Assembly: GCF_950023065.1 (NCBI RefSeq)
Contig: NC_088677.1
Location: 21,163,230 to 21,227,229, forward strand
Direction: 5' to 3'
Length of the DNA stretch: 64,000 bases
Source: Planococcus citri
Taxonomy: Eukaryota > Arthropoda > Insecta > Hemiptera > Pseudococcidae
Shown in pieces: positions 1 through 11,640 of the stretch; within the stretch, counting starts at the first letter, position 1, and each line of letters opens with the position of its first letter. The position numbers and the translations under genes are program-made. Below the pieces are notes generated by a model. It made no database searches and was not told the DNA's origin. It was given only the letters and a program-made list of their open reading frames with translations.

Positions 1-3000
1 GGCGGCGTCGTCGGCGATGCGTTCGTTCCTTCGAATATTTCGGCGACTGTCGCTGTGGCTGCTGTAAAGTCGACCATCACCATCGCGATGGCCATAAAAG
101 AAATCAGCTCGGCGGCGACGCTGCCTCAAAATATATCGTCGTCGTCTTCGGCTTGGGCGGCGGCTGTGACCAGCACAGCGGCGGTTCTGCAATCGGCCGT
201 TATCGAGAATGTACGCTTGACGCCGCCATTGGTGTTGAAGATGCTGGTGATGGGCTCGATAATCGTATGCGCCGTGCTGGGTAACGCTTTGGTGGTCATT
301 AGCGTGATCCGCCATCGTAAGCTGCGTATTCTGACCAATTACTACGTGGTGTCTTTGGCGTTCGCCGATCTGTTAGTGGCGCTATGTGCCATGACTTTTA
401 ACGCCACCGTCAACATAACGGATGGTAAGTGGTTGTTTGGCAGATTCATGTGCGACGTGTGGAACTCGTTGGATGTGTATTTTTCGACCGCGTCCATTCT
501 GCACTTGTGCTGTATCAGCGTCGATCGATACTACGCCATTGTCAGGCCGCTGCAGTATCCCATAATCATGACGGAGAAAACGGTCTGCTTCATGCTGGCT
601 AATGTGTGGTTGCTGCCGGCGCTGATATCGTTCACGCCTATTTTCCTCGGCTGGTACACGACCGCCGATCATCTCGATTATCGTCGAAAACATCCATACG
701 AATGTTCCTTCGTTGTCAATAATTATTACCTGATTATTTCGTCCAGCGTTTCGTTTTGGATTCCTGGAGTCGTTATGGTCATCATGTATTACAGGTACGT
801 ACGCTACATTACGGTTTACCAAACTAGATATACTGTAATATCCACTAATTGTACATTTGTATGTGTTTAGAATATACAAAGAGGCCATCAGACAACGAAA
901 AGCGTTATCTCGAACTTCCAGTAACATCGTGCTGAACAGTATTCATCAGCAAAGAGCGCAACGACCGAATCGTTATATGCATAACAGTAATCGCTTACAC
1001 GCCGCCGCCGCTGCCATGGACAACGAAGCGTTTAACAATTCCAGCTCGACGGTTACGTCCAGGAATTCTTCTTCAACTTCTGAGACCAGCAAAACCGCAG
1101 CTGTCATCCTCAACTCGGATGGTAGGTCGTACATACAAATACGTACCCCTCCCTCCCCCGATTGACGTGGCAATGGTCAGAGCAAGGGCAAGTACGCTTA
1201 GTAGGTAGAGCTGTAGTCAGAGGTCAGAAATACATACAATTCCTCAGGTGAAAATAATTGATTCCTGATTGCCCCCAATTTTCCAAAACATTGAAAAATT
1301 GAAAATGATGTAAAATTTTTCAATTTCTGATTGTAGGCATTCCACTCCATTCCAATATTCGCTTTTTGAACCAAAACGGCAAACATAAATTTGTTATCCC
1401 TTCCATCGTGAAACAAAAACAATGAAAACTGGGAGGGGGTTCAATGAATTTGTGCGAGTTGGACTGCACATGTTTTATAAATTTTGGACGGTCTGACACC
1501 TCTCTCTTGCACATTTCACAGGTGTTTACTACATTTAAATTGATTTGAGATGCAACTTGTTCTACTCGTACATCATTTTACATCAATGGATTAGATAAAA
1601 TTTGACATTAATTCGTTCTCCTTCAAGTTTGCCATTTCGCTATATCAGGGTGTCCACTGTCCACAGGACTTCGTTGAACAAAAATCACTACATTTTCAAT
1701 ACTTTTTCATCGCCTTTCAAAAAAAAATTACTGGTACCTTACAAAATATTTTCTGCCCCCTCCCCCCTCCTAGAACAATTTTGTCATTTTTTTTTTCAAT
1801 TCATTTTGGACTTCACAGTGGAGTATACGTTGTGATCAATTTGAAATCAATATGAAATTAGTTTATTTTGGAATGAGAAACAAATTCGCACGAACGAAGG
1901 GAGGGTGAGAGCTTTTGAAAATTTATATTTCGAGATTCCTAACAACGATCGAGGTCTTCTTCAATACGGGAAGTTGATTTTTGGTTTTTATTACTTCGTT
2001 ATTACAGACTCAGTTTTCTAATATGAACCCCCTGAGCCTGACCCTCAAACTGAAAAAGAAAAAAATTCCAAAATTCGAGATTTGATCACATTATGGCGTT
2101 AATTAATGGTTTTTATTGGCGCGATGTATTCTACACACTAAGGCGACAAAAACGTGATATGTATTTTTTGAAACCGGTTCATTAATTTGCAACCAGTTGA
2201 CAAAAAATACCCAAAAATTGTAGATACAGAAAAAAGTTTGAAACAAAAGTTGTAGAGCGTGAAAAATTACACAATTTGTCTAATCACATTTTGAAACCGG
2301 TTCATTGGTTTGCATTTAGCAACGAGTTTTTGTGACGATCACCTAAAAGTTGGAGATAGAAGAAAAAAGCTTGAAACAAAAGTTGTAGAACGTAAAAAAT
2401 TGAACCATTTTCGCTGATCGGATTTTGAAACCGGTTCATCAATTTGCAACCAGTTATCAAAAATTACCCAAAAATTGAAAATTGAGAGAAAAGTCTGAAA
2501 CAAAAGTTGTAGAGCGTGAAAAATTACACAACTCAGTTCAATCACATTTTGAAACCGGTTCATTGGTTTGCATTTAGCAACCAGTTTTTGACAATTACCC
2601 GAAAATTGAAGATAGAGAAAAAAGCTAGAATAAAAAATTGAACCATTTTCGTGAATCAGGTTTTGAAAATGTCTAATTACAATTTGCAACCAGCCCACCA
2701 GGTAACTTTTGATGGCTGCTGCGAATTAATTAACCGGTTTCGAAATCTGATTTGTGAAAAGAGCTCAATTTTTCACACTTTACAACTTATGTTTTAAACT
2801 TTTTTCTCCATCTCCAATTTTCAGGTAATTGTCAAAAACTGGTTGCTAGATGCCAACCATGTGAACCGGTTTCAAAATGTGATTGAACAGAATCGTGTAA
2901 TTTTTCACGCCCTACAACCAGGGGTTGAAACTGTTAAAAAACCAAAAACCAAATATAAATCTGTTTTGTGCAAAACTCAAAACCAGAAATAAAAAATATT

Positions 3001-5853
3001 TGATCAAAACCAATAAACCAAAAACCAAATATACAAAATTTAAAATTTAAATCATCAAAATATGTGTAATGTTTTGACTTTTATGCATTAATTGACTAGT
3101 AGAAATGAATACAATAATTAATAATGCTAATACTACCTAGAATTAGGAGGTATAATGCGATAATTGGCAGGAAAAAAATCTGAAAACTGAAACCAAAAAC
3201 CCAAAACCAAATAAAAGTACTAAAAAACTGTAAACCAAAAACCCAAAACCAAATAAAAGTACCAAAAAACTGTAAACCAAAAACCAATTATCAAAAGGTG
3301 AAAACTGAACTGAAACCAAAAACCAAAAATCAATTTTTAAACAGTTTCAACCCCTGCCTACAACTTTTATATCAAGTTTTTTTTTCAATTTCCAATTTTT
3401 GGATGATTTTTGATAATTGGTTGAAAATTGATGAACCGGTTTCAAAATCCAATCAGCGAAAAAGGTTCAATTTTTTACACTCTGCAACTTTTGTTTCAAG
3501 CTTTTTTCTCTATCTTCAATTTTCAGGTAATTGTCAAAAACTGGTTGGTAAATGCGAACCAATAAACTGGTTTCAAAATGTGATTATGCAGAATTGTGTA
3601 ATTTTTCAGGCCCTACAACTTTTGTTTCAAGTTTTTTTTTTCAATTTCCAATTTTTGGGTAATTTTTGATAATTGGTTGTAATTGATGAACCGGCTTCAA
3701 AATCCGATCAGTGAAAATGGTTCAATTTCTTACACTCTAAACTTTTGTTTCACGCTTTTTTTTCTATCTCCAATGAACCGGTTTCAAAATGTGATTACAC
3801 AAATTGTGTAAGTAACGGGGTTTTTCATTTTGCGGCATTTTTACTAAAAATACCAATATGCTAATGTTTTTCTCGAACAAATCTACATAGTACGATATTC
3901 ATTTTATGCAAAATGAAAAAAAAATCGACAGGAAATTGAAAACAGTAATTCAACTTAGTTCACTAACAACATGGTGAAATATCGCCACATGTTTTCAACG
4001 AACCAGACTGCTTGAGTTAGCAAGTTTGGCTGAATTTAAAACTTGAGTAGACTTATTTTCATCAAATTTTGATCTCGACTCTGATCCAATTTTGGTCTTT
4101 TTATGGCAATAAGTATGTGAGAGGAGGTATGATGATGATGAATGATGCGTTTTACCTTCTCGAATTTTACCCTGAAAACACCACAGTTTGAACATTTCTA
4201 CTCAATTGTACGTATGTATTCTTAAAATTGAGCAAGACTAAACTATTTTTTTGGGCTTGAGAGAAAAATCAATTTTCGGCTGTAAATTTTCCAAAATGTC
4301 GTCGAAGGGGTTCTCCAACATGAAGAACATAAGTTTGGGAAATTGACTTATTTTGAAAAACCTTGCGGAATTCTAAAAAATCCAAAATAAAGCGCACGTC
4401 GTCCTTATGCATATCAAAGTCCAGACATATTTTCTCAAAGTTGAAGCCATCTTATATGTATTTTTTTAGTAAAAAATAACCGTTGCTCGATATTTTGGGT
4501 CCAAAATTTACAAAAAAAAATCGTCTCTAAATGGTTGAAAAATGTGATTTGGCCAAAATCTAAACTTTTCCGAGCGATTTGCTGAATAAATTGACGATTC
4601 CTATCGAAACTATTGACACAATTTTGAGCTCAAAATTCGTCGAAAATGCTCAAAAAAAGTTGAATTTGCTCATCCAATTCATTTTGCTCATCCAATTCAT
4701 AACATTCGAAAATTTTAAGGTAGCTACGTTGAAAACAATTGTCAGATTAAACATTCGACTTTTGACTTTTACTCCATCTTGATTCTCGGAGCAGCGAGAG
4801 CAAACCCAGGAAAACTTCATAATTCGAAAAGTTGTCAACTTCATTTTCAATCTATAATAAGACTCTTTTGATTCTTAAAAAAATGTCAATTTCAAAAGTT
4901 ATGGTAAAAATTGATTCAAGTAGGTGAAATTTTCTCATACTATTTTCATTCCAAAAAATTGGAATTTTTCTGCCAAAATTACCTGTTCATTACAAATTTT
5001 CGGAGAAATTGGCTTTCAAATTTCAAAAAAAAAAAAAAAAAAAAAACGGTACAAAACTTCAGGTCTTCGAATTCATCATTGTTGTTTTGCACACATCGGT
5101 CGAATGCTATAGCTAGGGTAATTCCGACTTTTCGTTCAAGAAAATAAATTGCAAATGTCAGCTGCCAGCGCGTCGATCACCTGATTAGTGTCTACCTTCT
5201 TGCTCACTTGCATACTTACACTCGTTAATTGTACTTGTAAAAGGAATGCATTCCATCATTTGCAATAATTGAGTGTCTGTATTTTGTAGGTAAAACGACA
5301 ACCAGCTTGCGACATAGCAACAGTTCGTGGAGAAGAGAGCACAAAGCAGCCAGAACGTTGGGAATAATCATGGGAGTTTTCTTATTGTGTTGGCTACCTT
5401 TTTTTCTCTGGTGAGTAATCCAATCGAGCACTTACCTAAAAATGTTATTTGGTAATTGGAGGATGTGCCAAAGCCATTCCAAAGCTACTCATAGCAGCTA
5501 AAAAGATACTAGTACGAGTATGGTTCGCTAAAATCGAACGAATACCACCCGATAGCAAATACAATACGTAATTATTTACATATTTTGATGAAATTAAGCC
5601 TGGTTTTTCTTACGATTCTAGGTACATGATCAGCACACTTTGCGGTCCGGCTTGTCATTGTCCGGATTCCGTGGTGACCATTGTGTTTTGGATCGGATAT
5701 TTCAATTCGGCTTTGAATCCGTTGATATACGCCTATTTCAACAGGGATTTTCGAGACGCGTTTAAAAATACCCTGCTGTGTTTTTTTCCATGTTTGGGTA
5801 AATTGCCATGGTGCAGTAAAGATGAGGATTCGACGGCGTCTCAATTTGTTTGA
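1..5853 (+). CDS. Octbeta3R-like: Octopamine receptor beta-3R-like GPCR, four exons, 5' end possibly outside window
   Basis: Rhodopsin-family receptor at the neuronal or muscle surface; beta-type octopamine receptors raise cAMP through Gs. Exons are <1-794, 871-1121, 5290-5410 and 5622-5853 (stop TGA); all junctions are GT-AG and keep frame. The frame is open to base 1, so the start may lie upstream; the first visible ATG is at 88 and would give 436 aa. From that ATG: TM1 from about residue 51, the amine-binding Asp of TM3 at 129 (SLDVYFS), DRY at 146-148, three Ser in TM5 at 218-220, CWLPFF in TM6 (exon 3), NPLIY in TM7 (exon 4). The third loop EAIRQRKALSRTSSN and the stretch REHKAARTLGIIMGVF resemble Octbeta3R more than Octbeta1R or 2R (from family knowledge). 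The tail ends with Cys-rich FFPCLGK. Intron 2 (1122-5289) is filled with repeats. Confidence 0.9.
2109..3810. repeat. Foldback repeat, copy 1, inside the octopamine receptor intron
   Basis: Subunits of about 120-135 bp recur in one orientation (GAAACCGGTTC at 2170, 2293, 2427, 2551) and flip to the reverse orientation after about 2705, giving an inverted-repeat array. Each subunit carries ACCGGTT, TCACACTCTACAACTTTTG-like and CAACCAGTT-like stretches. The left end (TTTTATTGGCG, then CTACACACTAAGGCGACAAA) is the reverse complement of the right end of the second copy at 47001-48552. It is interrupted by the hAT element at 2919-3356. I see no coding capacity. Confidence 0.8.
2919..3356. mobile_element. 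Non-autonomous hAT-type element, 438 bp, with 8-bp target duplication
   Basis: Ends are CAGGGGTTGAAACTG and its reverse complement. The flanks 2911-2918 and 3357-3364 are both CCTACAAC, a perfect 8-bp duplication as made by hAT transposases. The interior is degenerate ACCAAAAACCAAA-type sequence with no transposase. It sits inside the foldback repeat, so it is younger than that repeat. A relative with the same ends lies at 57814-58889. Confidence 0.92.
3820..5289 (+). other. Rest of receptor intron 2, no feature recognised
   Basis: AT-rich intron sequence with a long A-run near 5024-5046. No exon, RNA gene or complete element seen before the acceptor at 5288-5289. Confidence 0.5.
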
Positions 5854-7378
5854 TCGGTTCGGTTCGATTCGATATTTGGTTCCTGGAGAACCTGCCTGGT
5901 GCCCTGCCTTAACGGCTATGTACCTACTCGCTGGTTACTGTGAAAACATTACCGTTCAAAAACGGATCATAATTATGTATATTATCCGATTTTGTGAGAA
6001 TATACAGTATACACTGTTAGTAAGGTACTATGTACTAACAAACTACTAGTCGGCAATCACGTGTTCGCCGAAACCGAACACCAAGGGATCTATATTTCGA
6101 TTGAGACAGCCGTATAGTGCTGTACCTACTGGTTTTTCTCAGTCGCAATACCTACCTACATCTCCATCGACGTGATTTCCAATCACCAATTCAACGTGAA
6201 ACCTATCAATCTGTAAAGTATTTGTTAATGCGAATGAAAGAATCTCTCATACAGTATAAATAGGTATACAGTATGGCTTATACGTTTACCTTCCCCCCCC
6301 CACCTATTCCTTATTTCTTTCTCTTTTCTTTTTTTCCAATACAGAAAAACGTGCGATGAGCGCTTTTAATGCAAATATGTACTCGTAGTTAGATACTCGC
6401 GTAGCTATTCGAATCGATTTGAAGGACGTCGACGAGTCAAAAAAGGAATAGGCTCACCCATGTTTTCAACATACGCTTATCTTTTTTCTTACTTTTACTT
6501 ATGTACCTATTAGTACTTACTTACTCTCGGGTACTCGCACTCCTATGAGGGAGGTAGGTTACGATTTGCGTGTACCTGGAGAATTTTTCGCTTCTGGGTT
6601 GTTACTTACAAATACATTTTGTACTTAGATTTGTAGGTGAACACAACACAATACACATACCAGCGTGTGCTCAGAAATATTCAGCTCCCGTCGAACCAAA
6701 CTATTTTTTTTTTTTTTGGCTAAAAATATACGTAGCTACCTGGTACCTGTCTCTATGTTAGGTCGCAGTAAACAGCGCATAAATCTACACTTTGAACGAA
6801 ACACTTGTCGACGGTTGTCAATATTTTCGAGCACACTGCACTTTCGTGTGTAACTACATACGTCAAACGTAAGGGTGTACCTTATTTATACATGATGGAA
6901 CTTTTTGTTTCGTTTTTTATTTATTTTTTGCTCCCATCCCTTAAAGTTGTCACTTCAGGTGAGAAAATCACGCAATGAAATTTGCAGCCATCTCGGTGAA
7001 ATATATGTCGTGCTAGGAAGCCCCCTCTCCTTCTGCTCCCAGCCCTCAACAAAATATACGAGAAATCCGAAAAAATGAAATCTCGACGTTTTTTCACTTT
7101 CTAATTCTTAAAGGTCCATTTTCAATAGAGATATTGTTAAAATATTTTTCACCACCCCCCCCTCCCCACATAAACAGGAATAAAAAATAAAATTAATATT
7201 TTTATGATTTTTTTTTTTTCAATTTCAATCCTTGGAGTTGATTCATCTTCATCAGAAGAGCACCATTCAATGTTTTCAATTTGTCCCCCCTCATTTCCAC
7301 GATGAAAAGGTGGGACTAGCTCCCTCTCTACATTTCAGAGAATAATTTTATTTGTTGAAAAATTAATTTCATTGTTAT
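5854..7378. other. Receptor 3' flank, nothing recognised
   Basis: AT-rich non-coding DNA with homopolymer runs (C-run near 6292, T-runs near 6705 and 7207). The receptor 3' UTR should lie here, but I see no convincing AATAAA that fixes its end. Confidence 0.4.
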
Positions 7379-7389
7379 AAGTTATTTTG

Positions 7390-7843
7390 GAAGTCCCTCG
7401 GTGGCGTAGTAGGTAGAGCCGCGGACCTCCGTTCAAGAGGTACCCGGTTCAAACCCAGCTACAGAGGCAAGCTTGTGCGTGTAATTAAAAAATCGTTCGT
7501 GCAATTATCAACATTACACGCCAAGTACCGGGGGACTACCAGTTTAGCCGAGCTAACAGATAATGCACGCCATCTGTTAGCAGAATCAAAAAGCTGAAAC
7601 TGGTTCGAGCGTCTATAGAGGTCAACACTGAGGAGCTCAGGGTCTCTAAACTACCCGGCTAGCTCCAAGGTGCTTGTGTAGATGTCACTAGAAAGCAACG
7701 GGAAACTACTAGTGGAAGCTCGAAACAACGTCGATTCCCCAGAATAATCGCAGTGGCAATAGGCATTCGCCTCACCCTGTAAGGGTACCACAAAAATGCG
7801 ATTTCCAATGTCCTGTAAAGGACAAGGAACCACGACGACGACG
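7390..7843 (+). mobile_element. tRNA-derived SINE with 11-bp target duplication
   Basis: The head reads as a tRNA-like Pol III promoter: A box TGGCGTAGTAGG at about 7402 and B box GGTTCAAACCC at about 7447, the usual spacing. The remaining roughly 400 bp is a tRNA-unrelated body, and the 3' end is a short (CGA)n tail. AAGTTATTTTG at 7379-7389 is repeated exactly at 7844-7854, which is a target-site duplication. A plain tRNA gene is excluded because the 3' half does not close an acceptor stem. Confidence 0.85.
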
Positions 7844-7854
7844 AAGTTATTTTG

Positions 7855-8269
7855 ATTTTCCAAGTTCAATAATTGTACCTGAATGAGTCGAACTTGCCAA
7901 TATTATGGTTTGGAGATCAATGGATTAATTTCAATTCACTTTCGGCGTTAATTGCCAGTTGCCAAAATGAAAATTAAGCATCTAAGTGAGGTGTTTTTAT
8001 TCTGGATAAACAGTCATTTTTTTAAAAAAGTGAGGGATCAAATTCAAAAAAAAAAACAATTTGCTGAATTTTTTTGATATTTCTCAACTTTGAAGGTCTC
8101 TATGCAGGTGGCCAACATAATTGGGGGTTTTTCCGAAAAATGTATTATACAGAAGCAGGGCATATTTCGTGGGAGCACCTGAAGACACGCCGTGCCCTCA
8201 CAAAAAACCTCAAAAATATCGAAAAATTGTCATAAAAACTGAAAAAAATGAAAGGATTGAGATAGAGGG
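7855..8269. other. Intergenic, nothing recognised
   Basis: AT-rich DNA with homopolymer runs. No gene or element boundary identified. Confidence 0.4.
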
Positions 8270-8545
8270 GTGAAATTAGACGAAACAAAGAAGCTCTTTG
8301 AGGAATTTTGTAAAACCCACAACTTTAGTTTGGCCAACTTTGAAACAAAAATGGCATTTTTTAGGCAGGTGGTGAGGCAAACATTATTGCTTCTAGGACG
8401 ATTGGTCGAAAGAGCAAACATTTCAAATCAATTTTGGCAACAATTACCACTATTTGATTATTTTATTAAAAAATTGATCGCTGAGAATTTAGACGAAAAA
8501 ACATTACAACTTTTCGTCGACTCTCCAAAAATTGACTCTCTCTGA
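8270..8545 (+). pseudogene. Possible gag relic of a BEL/Pao-type retroelement
   Basis: A 91-codon open stretch reads LPLFDYFIKKLIAENLDEKT near its end. This recalls the 'LI..KLD..T' part of Pao/BEL gag proteins. No partner domains are found next to it, the frame closes at 8545, and the match is from memory of the family only, so this is weak. Confidence 0.25.
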
Positions 8546-8552
8546 GGATTAC

Positions 8553-9310
8553 CATTCTTTCCCGAAGCCGAATTCCCGAACGGATAAATCCCCGAATGCA
8601 TTTCTTTCACATTGTATTTCCCAAATGCCAAAATTCCAAACCCTTTTCTCGGATGGTTTTTCCCCGAATAGTCATTGAATCCCAGTTTCATTATAATTAT
8701 CGTGTCAAATATGCCATAGGTACTACATTTATGGCGAGGGTAATAACATTACTCGCTCGACACATACGACACAATGCTAGCAACAGTAGAAGGCCATAAT
8801 ATTATGACGATGCCAACACTCGGCCAAAAATCGGCGGTGTATCAAGGTGCTTTGCAGTCGCAGCACTCTCACCCTCCAAATCAGGAGGAGTGCAGCTGCA
8901 GAGTAGAACATTTAACGCAAAGCTTCAAGCAGAAGTCTGATGCACTCCCCGAGCAGCCTCCTGCACAACTTCTGAGAACTGTACTAGCACGCGTCTCCGA
9001 TTAAGTTCTGAGCCAATTGTCAGAAAGATAATCTCTTAAAAAGGCAATTAGGAGAAACCAGTCGTCGCCGAAATACGCTTGCAAATCCTAAATCGTTGAA
9101 CGAATTAGAAATTGGGCCTGCACAGTACCAAAAAAGTTCTTCGTTGGCTTGTAACATCGTTTTCTAATGAAAACCTCTAAAGTAAGAGCATTTGGGAATT
9201 TGGTATTCGGCAAAATTGTCTATTCGGGAAAACGTCCGTTCGGAAATTCGGCATTCCGGGAAATTTATTTGGGGAAATGTCCGTTCGGGAGTTTGGAATT
9301 AGGAAAACAG
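8553..9310. repeat. Inverted pair of degenerate TTCGGGAA arrays
   Basis: 8553-8690 is a run of variants of ATTCCCGAACGG/CCCCGAATG. 9186-9310 contains the same motif family in reverse orientation (GTCCGTTCGGGAATT, CATTCCGGG). They bound about 500 bp that looks unrelated to either arm. The arms could be long imperfect ends of an element. No target duplication found. Confidence 0.5.
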
Positions 9311-9544
9311 TCTAGAACCAGCTTTCTGCCAACAAAAAAAAAATGGAATTTTAGGACAATTTTTCACACTTTTACCCAATAAATAGGTATAGCAGTCTAT
9401 TAACTTGTCGAACAGGGTTGCCAGTTTTTACAGGATCAAACATCAGGCATTTCAGTTTTCTCATTTTTTTAATTTTTAAACATTTTTTTTGATTTAAAAA
9501 AATTTTTTCATTTTTTTTAATTTTTAAATTTTTTTTTATTTTTT

Positions 9545-9880
9545 TATTTTTTTTCATTTTACAGGCTTTTGAAAAAAATTTCTAAGTGTGTTTCGAGGGA
9601 AATTCATGAATTTTTCATGACTTTCATGGCTGTTAGACGCCCAGTTGACTCACACAGATTTGGCAGGAAAAAAACCGAAACCTTATGAGCAAGTTAGTTA
9701 AAAACAGGACTTTTGGAGCAAAAAGAAAATTCCATTCAGAACAGAGGACTGAGGGGGTTCATCTTGAAGATGTGCTAAATTCAGAAAAATTCTACATACT
9801 GAAAAGTATCCAAACAATTTTCATCTTTTTCGTTATTTTTTTCATTTTTTTGATTTTTAAATTTTTTGTTTATTTTTTCT
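9545..9880. repeat. Left direct repeat flanking the 1.44-kb palindrome
   Basis: Shares AAGTGTGTTTCGAGGGAAAT, CTTATGAGCAAGTTAGTTA, GACTGAGGGGGTTCATCTTG and CTGAAAAGTATCCAAACAAT in the same order and orientation with 11325-11640. The copies differ by substitutions and small indels, so the duplication is not recent. Confidence 0.75.
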
Positions 9881-11320
9881 AGTCCAGTCATTAAAGACCA
9901 ATTATGTCCCATCTACGGGAAAAATTATTATCAAACAGATCTTTCGCAAATATTGTTCACAGAGGTCCCCTCAACAACATACTAAAAGTCCTGGCCCGTA
10001 CGGGGTCCGGAACCCACTCAAAGGGGGGGTGGAACCTCCCCCAAAATCAGTTTTTCGCCATTTTCTCCCCCGCATTGCATTTTAGCGAAAAATGTGTAAT
10101 AGATAAAAGAATCTACGTCAAATTTCCGATCTAATGATGTATCAACTTTCCTTGTATGTTCAAGGGGGGCGGAACTGCAACCATTTAAATGAGGGGGGTT
10201 TTCTAAAAAATAGATAAAGGCTATAGGCGCCTAAGAGGGGTGAAATGGTCCCCGAAAACGTTCGAGTTGATATTAGTATGGAAGGTAGGTACCATTGAGA
10301 AACTTCCGCGTAGAAAGTTTCAGATCCACACCCCCTCCCCTTTTTGGGGAACCCCCCTTTTCTGAAACTTCAATAACATTTTTCTCAACCCCATTTCAAC
10401 CGATTTTGAAAATTTTTCAGTATGTTATGTATATCCTTAGTAGGTATCCCCACAAAAATTTTCAACCCCCTCCCCTCATATTTACCCCTCAAAATGATGT
10501 AAAAATGAGTCTTAGAGAGGGTTGGGGGTGAAATGGGAATTTTGGGGAAAATAACTAATTATTAATGAATAGGGTGTCGTTTTCTTATGATTCGATACCG
10601 CTGAGCACGAATATGATGTCTGATTTTTTGCTAGACTCATCTAGCCCTCTCCAGAGCACTTGGCCCCCTCAATTTTTTTTATTGTTAAAAAGCATAAAAT
10701 AAGTTGAGAAACGCTATTTTGAGGGGTAAATATGAGGGGAGGGGGTTGAAAATTTTTGTGTGGATACCTACTAAGGATATACATAACATACTGAAAAATT
10801 TTCAAAATCGGTTGAAATGGGGTTGAGAAATATGTTATTGAAGTTTCAGAAAAGGGGGGTTCCCCAAAAAGAGGAGGGGGTGTGGATCTGAAACTTTCTA
10901 CGCGGAAGTTTCTCAATGGTACCTACCTTCCATACTAATATCAACTCGAACGTTTTCGGGGACCATTTCACCCCTCTTAGGCGCCTATAGCCTTTATCTA
11001 TTTTTCAGAAAACCCCCCTCATTTAAATGGTTGCAGTTCCGCCCCCCTTGAACATACAAGGAAAGTTGATACATCATTAGATCGGAAATTTGACGTAGAT
11101 TCTTTTATCTGTTACACATTTTTCGCTAAAATGCAATGCGGGGGAGAAAATGGCGAAAAACTGATTTTGGGGGAGGTTCCACCCCCCTTTGAGGGGGTTC
11201 CGGACCCCGTACGGGCCAGGACTTTTAGTATGTTGTTGAGGGGACCTCTGTGAACAATATTTGCGAAAGATCTGTTTGATAATAATTTTTCCTGTAAAAA
11301 TGTCTTTAATGACTGGACTA
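9881..11320. mobile_element. Large near-perfect palindrome (foldback element), about 1.44 kb
   Basis: The arm 9881-10495 is repeated as its reverse complement at 10716-11320, with few mismatches. Both tips carry AGTCCAGTCATTAAAGAC. The about 220-bp spacer is unique. Because the arms match, the apparent open frames in each arm are mirror copies and encode nothing recognisable. No target duplication visible. It sits exactly between two direct repeats. Confidence 0.85.
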
Positions 11321-11324
11321 TTCA

Positions 11325-11640
11325 CCTTTTTTCATTTTTTAGCCCTTTAAAAAAATTTCCAAGTGTGTTTCGAGGGAAATTCATGAATTTTGCATGACTT
11401 TCATGACCACCTATCAAAATTCATGACTTTCATGACTGTTAGACGCCCTGTTGACTCGGGCAAATTTGGCAGGGAAAAAGCCGAAACCTTATGAGCAAGT
11501 TAGTTATAACCAGGACTTTTGAAACAAAAGGAAAATTTCATCCAGAGGACTGAGGGGGTTCATCTTGAAAATGTGCTTATTCAGAAAAATTCTTCTTACT
11601 GAAAAGTATCCAAACAATTTTTATCTTTTTCGTTTTTTCC
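11325..11640. repeat. Right direct repeat flanking the palindrome
   Basis: Same-orientation partner of 9545-9880; it contains an extra duplicated TTCATGACTTTCATGA stretch. It begins within a few bases of the palindrome end. Confidence 0.75.

Noticed and set aside
382..927. Minus-strand open frame across the octopamine receptor exon
   Set aside because: It is the shadow of the receptor exon and has no recognisable domain.
7395..7465. Functional tRNA gene
   Set aside because: Box A and B are present but no acceptor stem closes; the body, tail and target duplication show a SINE.
8774..9004. 76-codon open frame beginning MLATVEGHNIM
   Set aside because: No domain, no splice context, and it lies between repeat arrays.
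10295..10916. Two near-identical open frames (78 and 91 codons) in opposite orientation
   Set aside because: They are mirror images from the two arms of the palindrome and resemble no protein.
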